From the NCBI RefSeq assembly GCF_022376295.1, contig NZ_CP060140.1:4654356-4718355 (forward strand): a stretch of 64,000 nt of DNA, read 5' to 3'. A program made the translations under genes and the position numbers. Under the pieces are notes generated by a model. It was not told the DNA's origin, did no database searches, and saw only the letters and a program-made list of their open reading frames with translations. This stretch comes from Nodularia sphaerocarpa UHCC 0038 (GTDB lineage: Bacteria; Cyanobacteriota; Cyanobacteriia; Cyanobacteriales; Nostocaceae). Of the stretch, positions 22,845 through 31,332 are shown one piece after another; position 1 is the first letter of the stretch; every line of letters begins with the position of its first letter.

Positions 22845-24197
22845 ATGACTCGTGTCATCATTGTGCGCCACGGACAAAGCAGCTATAACACCGAGCGGCG
22901 AATCCAGGGACGCACCGATGTGTCAAGGTTAACGGAAAAAGGTTGTGCTGATGCCAGTAAAGTAGGAAAAGCTCTCAGCAATATTGCATTTAATGCTATT
23001 TATAGCAGCCCTCTCCAGCGAGCTAAAAAAACAGCCGAGATTATTTACAGTCAGTTGTCAACTGATTCTACTGAGTCTGTTGCGCCGCAAATTTCCGAAC
23101 AGCTGATGGAAATTGATTTACCTGCGTGGGCGGAAATGCTCAGTGCTGATGTTAAGGACAAGTTTACCGAAGACTACCGCATCTGGAAAGAATTTCCCCA
23201 TGAACTACGGATGATGGTAAAGGATGGAGAAGGAACGAGAGAACATTTTCCTGTTCTGGCTATCTATGAACAAGCGCGGTTGTTTTGGCAAGAAATTTTG
23301 TCACGCCATCAAGGAGAAACTATTCTGATTGTGGGGCATAATGGCATTAATCGCGCCCTCATCAGTACAGCTTTGGGGATTCCTCCTAGTCGCTACCATT
23401 GCATACAGCAATCTAACTGTTGCATTAGTGTATTGAATTTTGCTGGTGGTTTGGGGGAACCAGTGCAACTAGAATCGATGAATCAGACGCAACATCTGGG
23501 AGAGACTTTTCCTTCTTTGCGACCGAATCATCAAGGAGTAAGATTGTTGTTGGTACGTCATGGTGAAACTGAATGGAATCGCCAAACTAGATTTCAGGGT
23601 CAAATTGATATCCCCTTGAATGATAATGGTAGAAAACAGGCGCAAACTGCCGGCGAATTTCTGCAAGATGTGGAAATTGACTTTGCTGTTAGTAGTTCTA
23701 TGTTGCGCCCGAAAGAAACAGCAGAATTGATATTAAGTCACCATCCTAGTGTAAATTTAGAATTACAAGATGGTTTAAGAGAAATTAGTCACGGACTTTG
23801 GGAAGGAAAACTAGAAAAAGAGATAGAGCAAGAATATCCTGGAGATTTGCAGCGCTGGCGAGTTGTACCAGCAGAAGTACAAATGCCGGAAGGGGAAAAT
23901 TTACAGCAGGTTTGGGAGCGTAGTGTAGCAGCTTGGCAATCAATTGTACAAGAGGCATTAACAAGTCAACTCAAAACCGGATTAATCGTGGCTCACGATG
24001 CGACTAACAAAACTTTGTTGTGTCACGTTCTGGGTTTATCAACAGAGAATTTCTGGAATTTCCGCCAAGGAAATGGTGCTGTTAGTGTCATCGATTACCC
24101 CTCTGGATTAAATGGTTTACCAGTGTTACAAGCAATGAATATTACTAGCCATTTGAGTGGAGGCGTACTAGATAAAACTGCGGCTGGGGCTTTGTAA
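22845..24197 (+). CDS. Tandem two-domain histidine phosphatase (phosphoglycerate mutase-like)
   Basis: 450 residues made of two complete phosphatase domains. Domain 1 (~1-195) has IVRHGQSSYNTE, SPLQRAKKTAE and GHNGINRAL. Domain 2 (~225-430) has LVRHGETEWNRQ, SMLRPKETAE and AHDATNKTL, where the usual GHxG is changed to AHDA. Each domain keeps the phospho-accepting His of RHG. Annotated as phosphoglycerate mutase in many cyanobacteria, but related single-domain proteins are phosphoserine phosphatases, so the real substrate is open. It sits between pyrFE and the dihydroorotase-like gene. Confidence 0.82.
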   Translation: MTRVIIVRHGQSSYNTERRIQGRTDVSRLTEKGCADASKVGKALSNIAFNAIYSSPLQRAKKTAEIIYSQLSTDSTESVAPQISEQLMEIDLPAWAEMLSADVKDKFTEDYRIWKEFPHELRMMVKDGEGTREHFPVLAIYEQARLFWQEILSRHQGETILIVGHNGINRALISTALGIPPSRYHCIQQSNCCISVLNFAGGLGEPVQLESMNQTQHLGETFPSLRPNHQGVRLLLVRHGETEWNRQTRFQGQIDIPLNDNGRKQAQTAGEFLQDVEIDFAVSSSMLRPKETAELILSHHPSVNLELQDGLREISHGLWEGKLEKEIEQEYPGDLQRWRVVPAEVQMPEGENLQQVWERSVAAWQSIVQEALTSQLKTGLIVAHDATNKTLLCHVLGLSTENFWNFRQGNGAVSVIDYPSGLNGLPVLQAMNITSHLSGGVLDKTAAGAL

Positions 24198-24264
24198 AAA
24201 AGCAATCAATATCTAGCAAAAATCAAAATCAAACCACAGATACATAGCAAAAACACCGTTCTTT

Positions 24265-24295
24265 CATCTGTGTTCATCTGTGTTCATCTGTGGTT
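24265..24295 (+). repeat. Decamer repeat CATCTGTGTT x3
   Basis: Three tandem units, the last changed to CATCTGTGGTT, ending 19 bp before the pyrC-like ATG. It is related to the longer repeats at 26934-26988, 32627-32704 and 43609-43675, which end CATCTGTGGTCGAATAAT. Confidence 0.7.
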
Positions 24296-24313
24296 ATAAA
24301 TAATAAAAATTCT

Positions 24314-25570
24314 ATGAAAGAACTGCTACAACAAGTAAGAATAATTGATCCAGGTTTAGAAACTGACAAAATAGCTGATGTCCTCATAGCTGATGGTAAA
24401 ATACAAGCTGTTGCTCCAGAGATTTCTGATATTAATTCTGATACTCAAATTAAAGATTGTCGGGGATTAATTCTTGGTACTGGATTAGTAGATTTATATA
24501 GTCACTCCAGTGAACCAGGATTTGAAGAACGAGAAACTTTGTCGTCTCTATTAAAAGGTGCTGCTGCTGGCGGTTTTACGAGAGTTAGCATTTTACCTGA
24601 TACATCTCCACCTATTGATCATCCGGCGATTGTGGCACAGTTGCACCAGAAGGCTGGGGAAATGGGGAATATACCCCATGTTGATGTCTGGGGTGCGATG
24701 ACTTTGGATTTGGGTGGAAAGCAATTGACAGAATTAGCCGATTTAGCGACTGCGGGTGTGGTGGGTTTTACAGATGCTAAACCTTGGGAAAATTTAGGGT
24801 TTGTGCGACGGGTTCTGGAGTATCTGCAACCTTTTGGGAAACCGTTAGCATTTTGGCCATGCGATCGCCTATTATCAGCCAATGGAGTCATGCGCGAAGG
24901 CACAGAAGCCCTGCGTTTGGGTTTACCACCAATTCCAGCCATTGCCGAAACCAGTGCGATCGCATCTTTGTTAGAATTAGTAGCAGCCACAAATACGCCA
25001 GTCCATATTATGCGCGTCTCTACAGCTCGCAGTGTGGAACTTATCGCCTCAGCGAAAGCTGCAAATTTACCCATCACCGCCAGCACGACTTGGATGCATT
25101 TATTGCTTGACACGAAAGCAATTAAGAGTTATAATACAAGCCTGCATTTAGACCCACCTTTAGGTAATGCCAGTGATGTAGAGGCTTTGCGTGCAGGGGT
25201 AAGAGGAGGTGTGATCGATGCGATCGCCATTGATCATGCAGCTTATAGCTATGAAGAGAAAGTCCAAGCCTTTGCAGAATCGCCTCCTGGAGCAATTGGT
25301 TATGAGTTAGCATTGCCTTTGCTATGGCAGAATTTAGTAGAAACTGGGAAATTTACAGCTTTGGAATTATGGCGGGCGTTAAGCACTCAACCAGCAAGAT
25401 GTTTGCAACAGCAACCGAGTACAATTACTCCTGAGCAAAAAGCAGAACTGACGTTATTTAATCCCCAGGAAGTATGGAAAGTGGAAAAGAAAAATCTTTG
25501 TACACTTTCTTATAATACACCTTGGCTAGGAGAAGAAATCAAAGGTCGGGTTGTGCAAATTTGGAATTAA
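24314..25570 (+). CDS. pyrC: Dihydroorotase-like protein (PyrC type I, altered metal site)
   Basis: 418 residues from the ATG at 24314; a GTG at 24290 lies in a repeat and was rejected. The amidohydrolase fold is clear along the whole length. The family's DxHVHLREPG is here D60-L-Y-S-H-S-S-E-P-G69, so the first metal His is Tyr62 and the substrate-binding Arg is Ser66. HxxHxST is HIMRVST (Arg234), PHHLLL is WMHLLL, and DHAPH is DHAAY with the Asp kept. Several zinc ligands are therefore missing. It may be a structural partner of aspartate carbamoyltransferase, as PyrC' is in Pseudomonas, rather than an active enzyme. It lies in a pyrimidine neighbourhood with pyrFE. Confidence 0.8.
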   Translation: MKELLQQVRIIDPGLETDKIADVLIADGKIQAVAPEISDINSDTQIKDCRGLILGTGLVDLYSHSSEPGFEERETLSSLLKGAAAGGFTRVSILPDTSPPIDHPAIVAQLHQKAGEMGNIPHVDVWGAMTLDLGGKQLTELADLATAGVVGFTDAKPWENLGFVRRVLEYLQPFGKPLAFWPCDRLLSANGVMREGTEALRLGLPPIPAIAETSAIASLLELVAATNTPVHIMRVSTARSVELIASAKAANLPITASTTWMHLLLDTKAIKSYNTSLHLDPPLGNASDVEALRAGVRGGVIDAIAIDHAAYSYEEKVQAFAESPPGAIGYELALPLLWQNLVETGKFTALELWRALSTQPARCLQQQPSTITPEQKAELTLFNPQEVWKVEKKNLCTLSYNTPWLGEEIKGRVVQIWN

Positions 25571-25593
25571 TTAGAACCCTTGTAGATAAGTTT

Positions 25594-25687
25594 TATAGCG
25601 GTTATCAATCAGTTAAGTGAGAGACAAGAACCCCACCCCCAACCCCCTCCCCGCAAGCGAGGAGGGGGCTATGATCATACCGCTATA
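25594..25687. mobile_element. MITE-like element, family C, copy 2
   Basis: 94 bp with ends TATAGCGGTTATCA and TACCGCTATA, orientation opposite to the copy at 19764-19870. The GC-rich centre CCCCTCCCCGC/GCGAGGAGGGG is the same. It lies 24 bp after the pyrC-like gene and before the convergent era gene. Confidence 0.7.
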
Positions 25688-25699
25688 TCGAAGAACCCT

Positions 25700-25729
25700 T
25701 GTAGAGACGTTCTATGGAACGTCTTTACA
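25700..25729. repeat. 30-bp palindrome, copy 2 (imperfect)
   Basis: TGTAGAGACGTTCTA, then TGGAACGTCTTTACA. It is the same dispersed palindrome as at 12575 and 53743, with two mismatched pairs. It is 16 bp past the era stop and could act as a transcript-end hairpin for era. Confidence 0.75.
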
Positions 25730-25745
25730 TTCTACGAATGACTAT

Positions 25746-26720
25746 TTACTCTTCCACGCGATATCCTAAGTCGGCTAAAGTCATGCGGGATTGTCGCCAT
25801 TTGGGTTGGACTTTTACGAACAATTCTAGATAAACTTTACCATCAATGAGCTTTTGAATTTGTTCGCGGGCTTCGCTTCCGATGGCTTTAAGCATGGAAC
25901 CACCTTTACCAATGAGAATACCTTTTTGGGAATCTCTTTCTACGTGGATGGTTGCAAGTATACGGGTAATAGTGGGTGCTTCATCTACTCTATCAATTGC
26001 GATCGCCACTGAATGAGGAACTTCTTCGCGTGTCAATAATAAAATTTGTTCGCGAATCAATTCACCCATGATAAAACGTTCCGGTTGGTCAGTTACCAAG
26101 TCAGGGGGATAGTAAAACGGCCCGGTTTCTAAACCTTCAATTAATAACTCTTGGAGTTCTGGTAATCCGGCGCTCGTCTGGGCGGAAAATTTGACGAGAG
26201 GCCATTTGTGGGCTTCAGCTACAGCTCGGTAACTATCATCAATTACCTCAAAATTTGGGGGTTGTTGGTCAATTTTATTCAAACCCAAAATTACTGGAGT
26301 TTCAGTACGAGTCAGCAAATCGACAATAAAGCGATCGCCTGAACCACAAGCTACTGATCCATCTACCACAAACAGTATCACATCTACTGCATCAATGGCA
26401 TTTTTAGCATTTCTTACCAGCACTTCCCCCAATTGATGATGGGGTTTATGGATTCCTGGTGTATCTACAAAAATTAACTGCGCCTCTGACGTAGTTAAAA
26501 TCCCTCGTAAACGATTGCGTGTAGTTTGTGCTACTGCGGATGTGATCGCAATTTTTTGCCCTACTAATTGATTCATTAAAGTAGATTTACCGACATTTGG
26601 GCGACCAATAATGCCGACAAAACCTGATTTAAATTCAGGAGGAGCCTGGGGGATAGATGCTTCTCCTGAAAAAGAGAAGATGTTATTATCAATACTAGTC
26701 ACCTTTAGCTCCACCGTCAT
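25746..26720 (-). CDS. era: GTPase Era
   Basis: 324 residues. G-motifs: G1 GRPNVGKS (~38-45), G2 with TTRNRLRGI, G3 DTPG (~86-89), G4 NKID (~148-151). A C-terminal KH domain contains IGKGGSMLKAIGSEAREQI (~274-292). Era binds the 3' end of 16S rRNA and helps mature the 30S ribosomal subunit. An extra ~25 residues at the N terminus compared with E. coli Era are usual in cyanobacteria. It is convergent with the pyrC-like gene. Confidence 0.95.
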   Translation of the reverse strand: MTVELKVTSIDNNIFSFSGEASIPQAPPEFKSGFVGIIGRPNVGKSTLMNQLVGQKIAITSAVAQTTRNRLRGILTTSEAQLIFVDTPGIHKPHHQLGEVLVRNAKNAIDAVDVILFVVDGSVACGSGDRFIVDLLTRTETPVILGLNKIDQQPPNFEVIDDSYRAVAEAHKWPLVKFSAQTSAGLPELQELLIEGLETGPFYYPPDLVTDQPERFIMGELIREQILLLTREEVPHSVAIAIDRVDEAPTITRILATIHVERDSQKGILIGKGGSMLKAIGSEAREQIQKLIDGKVYLELFVKVQPKWRQSRMTLADLGYRVEE

Positions 26721-26933
26721 ATATTACAGATCAGATGAGTTGATTCTTGTCTTAAATACGCAACAAACATAATTTAACCCTGGCATTTTGAAAGACTGCC
26801 CTTATATAAGTTTAATCTATTAAGGGTGTACCTAGAAAGATCCTCAAGTATAAGACGTGGATTGTCACTCTGTGATCATAAATTATTAAGTATAGAGTTT
26901 CCTCATCTCCATCTAAGTATAGCCTTTCCTAGC

Positions 26934-26988
26934 CTGCTGAGGTATGTATTCATCTGTGTTTATCTGTGTTCATCTGTGGTCGAATAAT
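26934..26988. repeat. TTTCCTAG...CATCTGTGGTCGAATAAT repeat, copy 1
   Basis: Block of TTTCCTAGCCTGCTGAGGTA, then ATCTGTGTT-type decamers, ending CATCTGTGGTCGAATAAT. The copy at 43609-43675 has the same order (TTTCCTAGTCTAGTGAGGTA ... ATCTGTGGTCGAATAAT). It lies in the gap between the era start and the aspartoacylase-family stop. Confidence 0.65.
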
Positions 26989-27019
26989 GCTTGCTGTTGG
27001 AATCGCCATAAAAGAGAAA

Positions 27020-28147
27020 TTACGGAATAATTCCCAAGACAAACTCACCTTGATTTACAGCGTGATTAGTAGAAAGATCATAGACAAATCCATTTTCTTC
27101 AGCACAGATATCAATAACAGTGGGTAATTTTGTCTCCTTATTAAAACTGATAATTTGATATAATATATCTCCAGCTTGAAAGGTACTACCTAATTCAACT
27201 CTAGATTGAATCATCCCACCTGCGATCGCATAATATTGTTTTCTTTTGCTACTAGCTGCAAACTTCATTTTTGAGGCTTTTGTATTTAAACTCAAGCCAG
27301 AAATTTGCAACACATTTTTTTGGATTAAATAGTTTTTCACACCTTGAACACCTTTGGCGACTGAATCCGGATTCATTTGCATTCCAGCGCCCAGTTCCAA
27401 TGTCCAAGCTTCGATATCAAATTTGATATTTCTGCCAAGTTCTTGAAAACAAGCTGATAAAGCTAACCAAGGTTTGATAAAAGCCTCATCAAAAGCATCC
27501 CCATCATATTCATCGAGTAAAATTCCGAAATCCAAGAGAAAGTATTTAGCACTTTCTTCCTGATTAAGAAAGTAATAAAGATAATTTAATCCTTGATTTG
27601 TCGAACTATGTAAATCAATTAAATAGTCAGCATCTAAACTCAGAGATTGTAATTGATAGCCAAATCGCTCTGTATAAGGTACACTACTATAAGAATTAAT
27701 TTTTGCCGAAAGTTCTGTAAATTTTTGCTGTATTTTAGTGAGATAATTTTGGCGGACGATTTCTTGATTAAGATCCAGTTGCGATTTCGTAAAAGCCAGT
27801 AAATCATCAGCCTCTTTCTCATAGTCCCAAAAAATCCGGTTCCAGTTTTTAGATTCATAAACACAAAATCGCCCTGGGGAAAAAGCATGAGAACGTTCAT
27901 TAGTTCCCATCGGATTACAAACAGGAACCAACCAGATTTCCCCAGTTAAATCAGTTTCATTGATAGTCAGCAAAAATTCAATCAGTTGATGAATAACCGC
28001 ATTACCAGAAATTTCCGCTCCATGTAAGTTAGATTGAATGTAAACCTTTTTACCTGAGTTAGCGCCAATGAATTTGTAAACTTGCAGAAACAGGCGATCG
28101 CCTGAAGCCATTTGACGCAAAAAAAATGTTTCAATAACAGGAAGCAT
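27020..28147 (-). CDS. Succinylglutamate desuccinylase/aspartoacylase family protein
   Basis: 375 residues. The zinc site of M14-type deacylases is visible: HGAE in QSNLHGAEISGN (~38-50) gives the H-x-x-E pair, and DLHSS (~200) gives the third ligand. ELGAG (~263) supplies the catalytic Glu. The C-terminal ~90 residues (VELGSTFQAGDILYQI) resemble a small beta domain seen in many relatives. It hydrolyses an N-acyl amino acid or a related amide; the substrate is not deducible. It is divergent from the carotenoid oxygenase gene, with family C element copy 3 between them. Confidence 0.83.
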   Translation of the reverse strand: MLPVIETFFLRQMASGDRLFLQVYKFIGANSGKKVYIQSNLHGAEISGNAVIHQLIEFLLTINETDLTGEIWLVPVCNPMGTNERSHAFSPGRFCVYESKNWNRIFWDYEKEADDLLAFTKSQLDLNQEIVRQNYLTKIQQKFTELSAKINSYSSVPYTERFGYQLQSLSLDADYLIDLHSSTNQGLNYLYYFLNQEESAKYFLLDFGILLDEYDGDAFDEAFIKPWLALSACFQELGRNIKFDIEAWTLELGAGMQMNPDSVAKGVQGVKNYLIQKNVLQISGLSLNTKASKMKFAASSKRKQYYAIAGGMIQSRVELGSTFQAGDILYQIISFNKETKLPTVIDICAEENGFVYDLSTNHAVNQGEFVLGIIP

Positions 28148-28260
28148 AACAAAATGGCTGATGATTTAATTAGATATTATACAAATCTAAGTCATACCCA
28201 GAAAAAGAATATCGTGTTAAATTAAAGTTCAAAAGTTATCCTGTATTAGGAAGCACAATT

Positions 28261-28413
28261 AAGGCGGTATCCACTTCAATGAAGTACATCATAGCCCCCT
28301 CCTCGCACCCCCCTCAATCCCCCCGCAACGGGGGGAAGAAAAGGATAAACCTTTGATATGGGAGGGGGTTGGGGGTGGGGTTCTTGTATCTCACTTAACT
28401 GATAACCGCTATA
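28261..28413. mobile_element. MITE-like element, family C, copy 3 (enlarged)
   Basis: 153 bp from AAGGCGGTAT to GATAACCGCTATA. The right 60 bp match the copy at 19764-19870 closely (GGGTTGGGGGTGGGGTTCTT, then ATCTCACTTAACTGATAACC). The left arm has an extra ~45 bp beginning CACCCCCCTCAATCCCCC. It ends 47 bp before the carotenoid oxygenase ATG, so it occupies the promoter area. An open frame starting at 28353 inside it is an artefact of the repeat. Confidence 0.65.
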
Positions 28414-28460
28414 AGGCGATCGCTAATATTATTAAATCAGTTGCTTATACATTTAAGACA

Positions 28461-29858
28461 ATGACAATTACAGCAATTAATCCGTATCTCGATAGCAACT
28501 TTGCGCCAATTCAAGAAGAAATCACCACCGATACCCTCAAAGTCATAGGTGAATTACCCCCCAACCTATCGGGGATGTTTGTCCGCAATGGTCCCAATCC
28601 TCAATGGTCGCCGATTGGACAGTATCACTGGTTTGACGGCGATGGAATGTTACACGGGGTTAGAATTAGCAACGGACAAGCCACTTATAGCAATCGCTAC
28701 GTGCGAACCAGAGGATGGAAAATCGAACAAGCAGCAGGTAAAGCTGTGTGGTCTGGATTATTTGAACCACCGCAGAAAGATAATCCTCATGGTGGATACA
28801 AAAACACTGCCAATACAGCCCTAGTTTGGCACGCTGGTCAGATGTTAGCATTAAATGAAGGCGGTGCGCCTCACGCAATCAAACTTCCAGATTTACAAAC
28901 AATTGGTGAATATACTTATAATAACCAGCTAGTTTCTGCCTTTACAGCCCATCCCAAGGTAGACCCAAAAACTGGTGAAATGAGATTCTTTGGTTACTCA
29001 TTTAGCCCACCATACCTGCAATACAGCATAGTTTCAGCCGCAGGTGAAATAGTGCAAACAGTGCCAATTGACCTACCAATGGGAGTGATGATGCATGATT
29101 TTGCCATCACGGAAAATTATACAATCTTTATGGATTTACCCCTGACATTCAGCCCAGAAAGAGCGCAACGGGGAGAACCTCCGATGATGTTTGAGTGCGA
29201 TCGCCCCAGTCGTTTTGGCATTATACCACGTCATGGCGATAACAGCAATATCCGATGGTTTGAAACTTCTCCCTGCTACGTCTTCCATACCCTCAACGCC
29301 TACGAAGAGCAAGATGAAATAGTCCTCATCGCCTGTCGCATGAGTTCCACCACAGTTTTGAAAGCTGATGATTCCCAAACCGACCCAGACGCAGATATTC
29401 CCCGTTTACATCGCTGGCGATTTAACCTCAGCACAGGGAAAATGCGCGAAGAAATGTTAGACGATGTACCTGCGGAATTTCCCCGCATTAACGAAAACCT
29501 CTTGGGGCAACCAACACGATACGGTTATGCTGGGAGAATGGGTAAAGGTTCCTTACCTCTATTCGACGGTTTAATTAAATACGACCTGAGTAATAACAAA
29601 TCCCAAATTCATGAATTTGGACAGGGACGTTATGGCGGCGAAGCTGTATTTGCCCCCAGTATTGGTGGTACAACTGAAGATGATGGCTGGTTAGTGACTT
29701 TTGTTTACGATGAGAGTGGAGAAACTTCAGAACTTGTAGTCGTAAACGCCCAAGATATTACCGCCGAACCTGTAGCGCGGGTACTAATTCCCCAGAGAGT
29801 ACCCTATGGCTTCCACGGGACTTGGGTTTCTGAAGAACAGTTAGGGAGTTCTGTATAA
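28461..29858 (+). CDS. Carotenoid cleavage oxygenase
   Basis: 465 residues. Retinal pigment epithelium-65/CCD family, a seven-bladed propeller with non-haem Fe(II). The four iron-binding histidines can be placed: His164 (FTAHPK), His212 (MMHDFAIT), His276 (YVFHTLNAYEE) and His452 (GFHGTWV). NGPNPQW (~44-50) is the usual entrance motif. It cleaves a carotenoid or apocarotenoid double bond with O2; Nostoc has several homologues with different positions of cleavage, and which one this is cannot be told by eye. I chose the ATG at 28461 because upstream codons come from a repeat element. Confidence 0.92.
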   Translation: MTITAINPYLDSNFAPIQEEITTDTLKVIGELPPNLSGMFVRNGPNPQWSPIGQYHWFDGDGMLHGVRISNGQATYSNRYVRTRGWKIEQAAGKAVWSGLFEPPQKDNPHGGYKNTANTALVWHAGQMLALNEGGAPHAIKLPDLQTIGEYTYNNQLVSAFTAHPKVDPKTGEMRFFGYSFSPPYLQYSIVSAAGEIVQTVPIDLPMGVMMHDFAITENYTIFMDLPLTFSPERAQRGEPPMMFECDRPSRFGIIPRHGDNSNIRWFETSPCYVFHTLNAYEEQDEIVLIACRMSSTTVLKADDSQTDPDADIPRLHRWRFNLSTGKMREEMLDDVPAEFPRINENLLGQPTRYGYAGRMGKGSLPLFDGLIKYDLSNNKSQIHEFGQGRYGGEAVFAPSIGGTTEDDGWLVTFVYDESGETSELVVVNAQDITAEPVARVLIPQRVPYGFHGTWVSEEQLGSSV

Positions 29859-29906
29859 ATGTAGTTCTGTTGACCGCCAACCTCACGTATATTTACTAGT
29901 AGACGA

Positions 29907-29928
29907 GGGAGATAAAACCCTATCTCCC
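29907..29928. terminator. Hairpin between convergent genes
   Basis: GGGAGAT, 8-base loop, ATCTCCC: a perfect 7-bp stem between the carotenoid oxygenase stop (29858) and the stop of the opposite gene (29956). No T-run follows on either strand, so it is a weak terminator candidate. Confidence 0.4.
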
Positions 29929-29955
29929 CCAATTTCCCTGGCTACCTACTTATAG

Positions 29956-31083
29956 TTAAAATTCAAAATTGGAAAAATCGAAATCATTGTTTTGAACTCT
30001 ACCTGTATTCTGTCCTGGTATCTGACGAGAATCTAAGGAATTAGACTCCATTTGTGGAGTAGGCGATCGCCACATTAAATTACCATTTTGATCAGCTACC
30101 ACTGGCGACATCGGTGTAACATTACTGGGAGTTATCGGCTGCATAGAGTAAGGTGAAGTATTAGCTTCTAGACCAGTTTCCACACCAGAAGTGACAGGAG
30201 ATGTCACAGTTATTGGATCTATAGGGCTAGGTAAACCCTGAATGCTATCAACATTATTAAACGAATTTGGCGGGAAGTTATTTGGTACACCTACAGTTGG
30301 TTGAATACCAGTCGCAGCATTTAACCCAGTGGGTGAAGAACTTTGGGGGAGTGAACCGTTATTAGGCGGTATCTGCATAACTCCACCAGCAGCAGTTTGT
30401 CCTAAAGAATTAATTTGATTTGCTGTCGCACCATTTAAAGTAGACAAAGTTTGGTTGCTGGATAAATTAAGAGGTGTTGGTAACACACCAATTGAGTCAG
30501 GATTTTGACCATTCTTGGTTTGATTAACGCCAACACCAGGTGGATCAGATTTTGCTGCTGTTCCCCTTGGTTGAAATGTAGCGTCTAAAGAATTGATACC
30601 CAACGACTGATTACCAAGATTAAACGCCCCCGACTCCAATAAATTTTCAGCTTCTAAAACAAAAGGATTCTTCCCTGGAGGTGGCGAAGTGCTATTAAAT
30701 GTGCCTATTTCCGGGATTGATGCTGCACTATTAACAGACTCTTCTTTATCAACATCCTTGACTAACTTATCCTTATTATCTGACCGAGATTTTGAACGAG
30801 AGATATTAGCTACTATCGGCACATTTGCCGGGTTGAAATCCCTAAACAAAGCTGGTAAATTATCAACATCTGCTGTAATAGCTCTGTCTTCTCGTGAAAC
30901 AGAGGAATTAACTTCTGGGTTTTCCTTGTAAGTAAACATATTCGGGTTAGACCAGTATTCGCGAATTACCAGCCCAATCACCGATAGAAAAATTGCTGTC
31001 ACCCAAAAACTCGGTTTACCTAAATTCCATAACCTGGCTTTGAGATAACGCAAAGAGGCGGGGGGATAATCATGATTTGCCAT
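29956..31083 (-). CDS. Membrane-anchored, Asn/Ser/Pro-rich protein of unknown function
   Basis: 375 residues. A basic start (ARLWNLGKPSF) is followed by one hydrophobic helix (~25-41, VTAIFLSVIGLVIREYW). Everything after it is low-complexity sequence rich in Asn, Ser, Pro, Gly and Gln without Cys. Topology is probably N-in with about 330 residues outside the membrane, perhaps spanning peptidoglycan. I do not recognise a family. It lies next to the lpt genes on the same strand (249 bp from lptF/G), so an envelope role is possible but not shown. Confidence 0.65.
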   Translation of the reverse strand: MANHDYPPASLRYLKARLWNLGKPSFWVTAIFLSVIGLVIREYWSNPNMFTYKENPEVNSSVSREDRAITADVDNLPALFRDFNPANVPIVANISRSKSRSDNKDKLVKDVDKEESVNSAASIPEIGTFNSTSPPPGKNPFVLEAENLLESGAFNLGNQSLGINSLDATFQPRGTAAKSDPPGVGVNQTKNGQNPDSIGVLPTPLNLSSNQTLSTLNGATANQINSLGQTAAGGVMQIPPNNGSLPQSSSPTGLNAATGIQPTVGVPNNFPPNSFNNVDSIQGLPSPIDPITVTSPVTSGVETGLEANTSPYSMQPITPSNVTPMSPVVADQNGNLMWRSPTPQMESNSLDSRQIPGQNTGRVQNNDFDFSNFEF

Positions 31084-31332
31084 AAATATGTATGATAAAA
31101 GACTAAAATTTCCGAAAACTTACAAGAACAACTATCAAGGTTTTTAGCTTTCCTGTGGAGAAAACATTGGAGTTAATTTCACACGCGCCAACATTTCTCT
31201 CTACTCTATATTGACACTCCCTCTGGGTAAAGCACGAAAGATGCAACTTAGTTGTTATTTGTCAGGGCTTTTCGGCTGTAATTAGTCATTATTTGCTGCA
31301 ATTCCCACAGAAGTGCGGATTTAATAAATTTC

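Noticed and set aside
24619..25113. 164-codon frame opposite the dihydroorotase-like gene
   Set aside because: Shadow of a well-supported coding region; Ser/Ala/Pro-rich translation typical of antisense frames.
28353..28460. 36-codon N-terminal extension of the carotenoid oxygenase
   Set aside because: Encoded by the right arm of MITE C copy 3. The conserved protein begins at the ATG at 28461.
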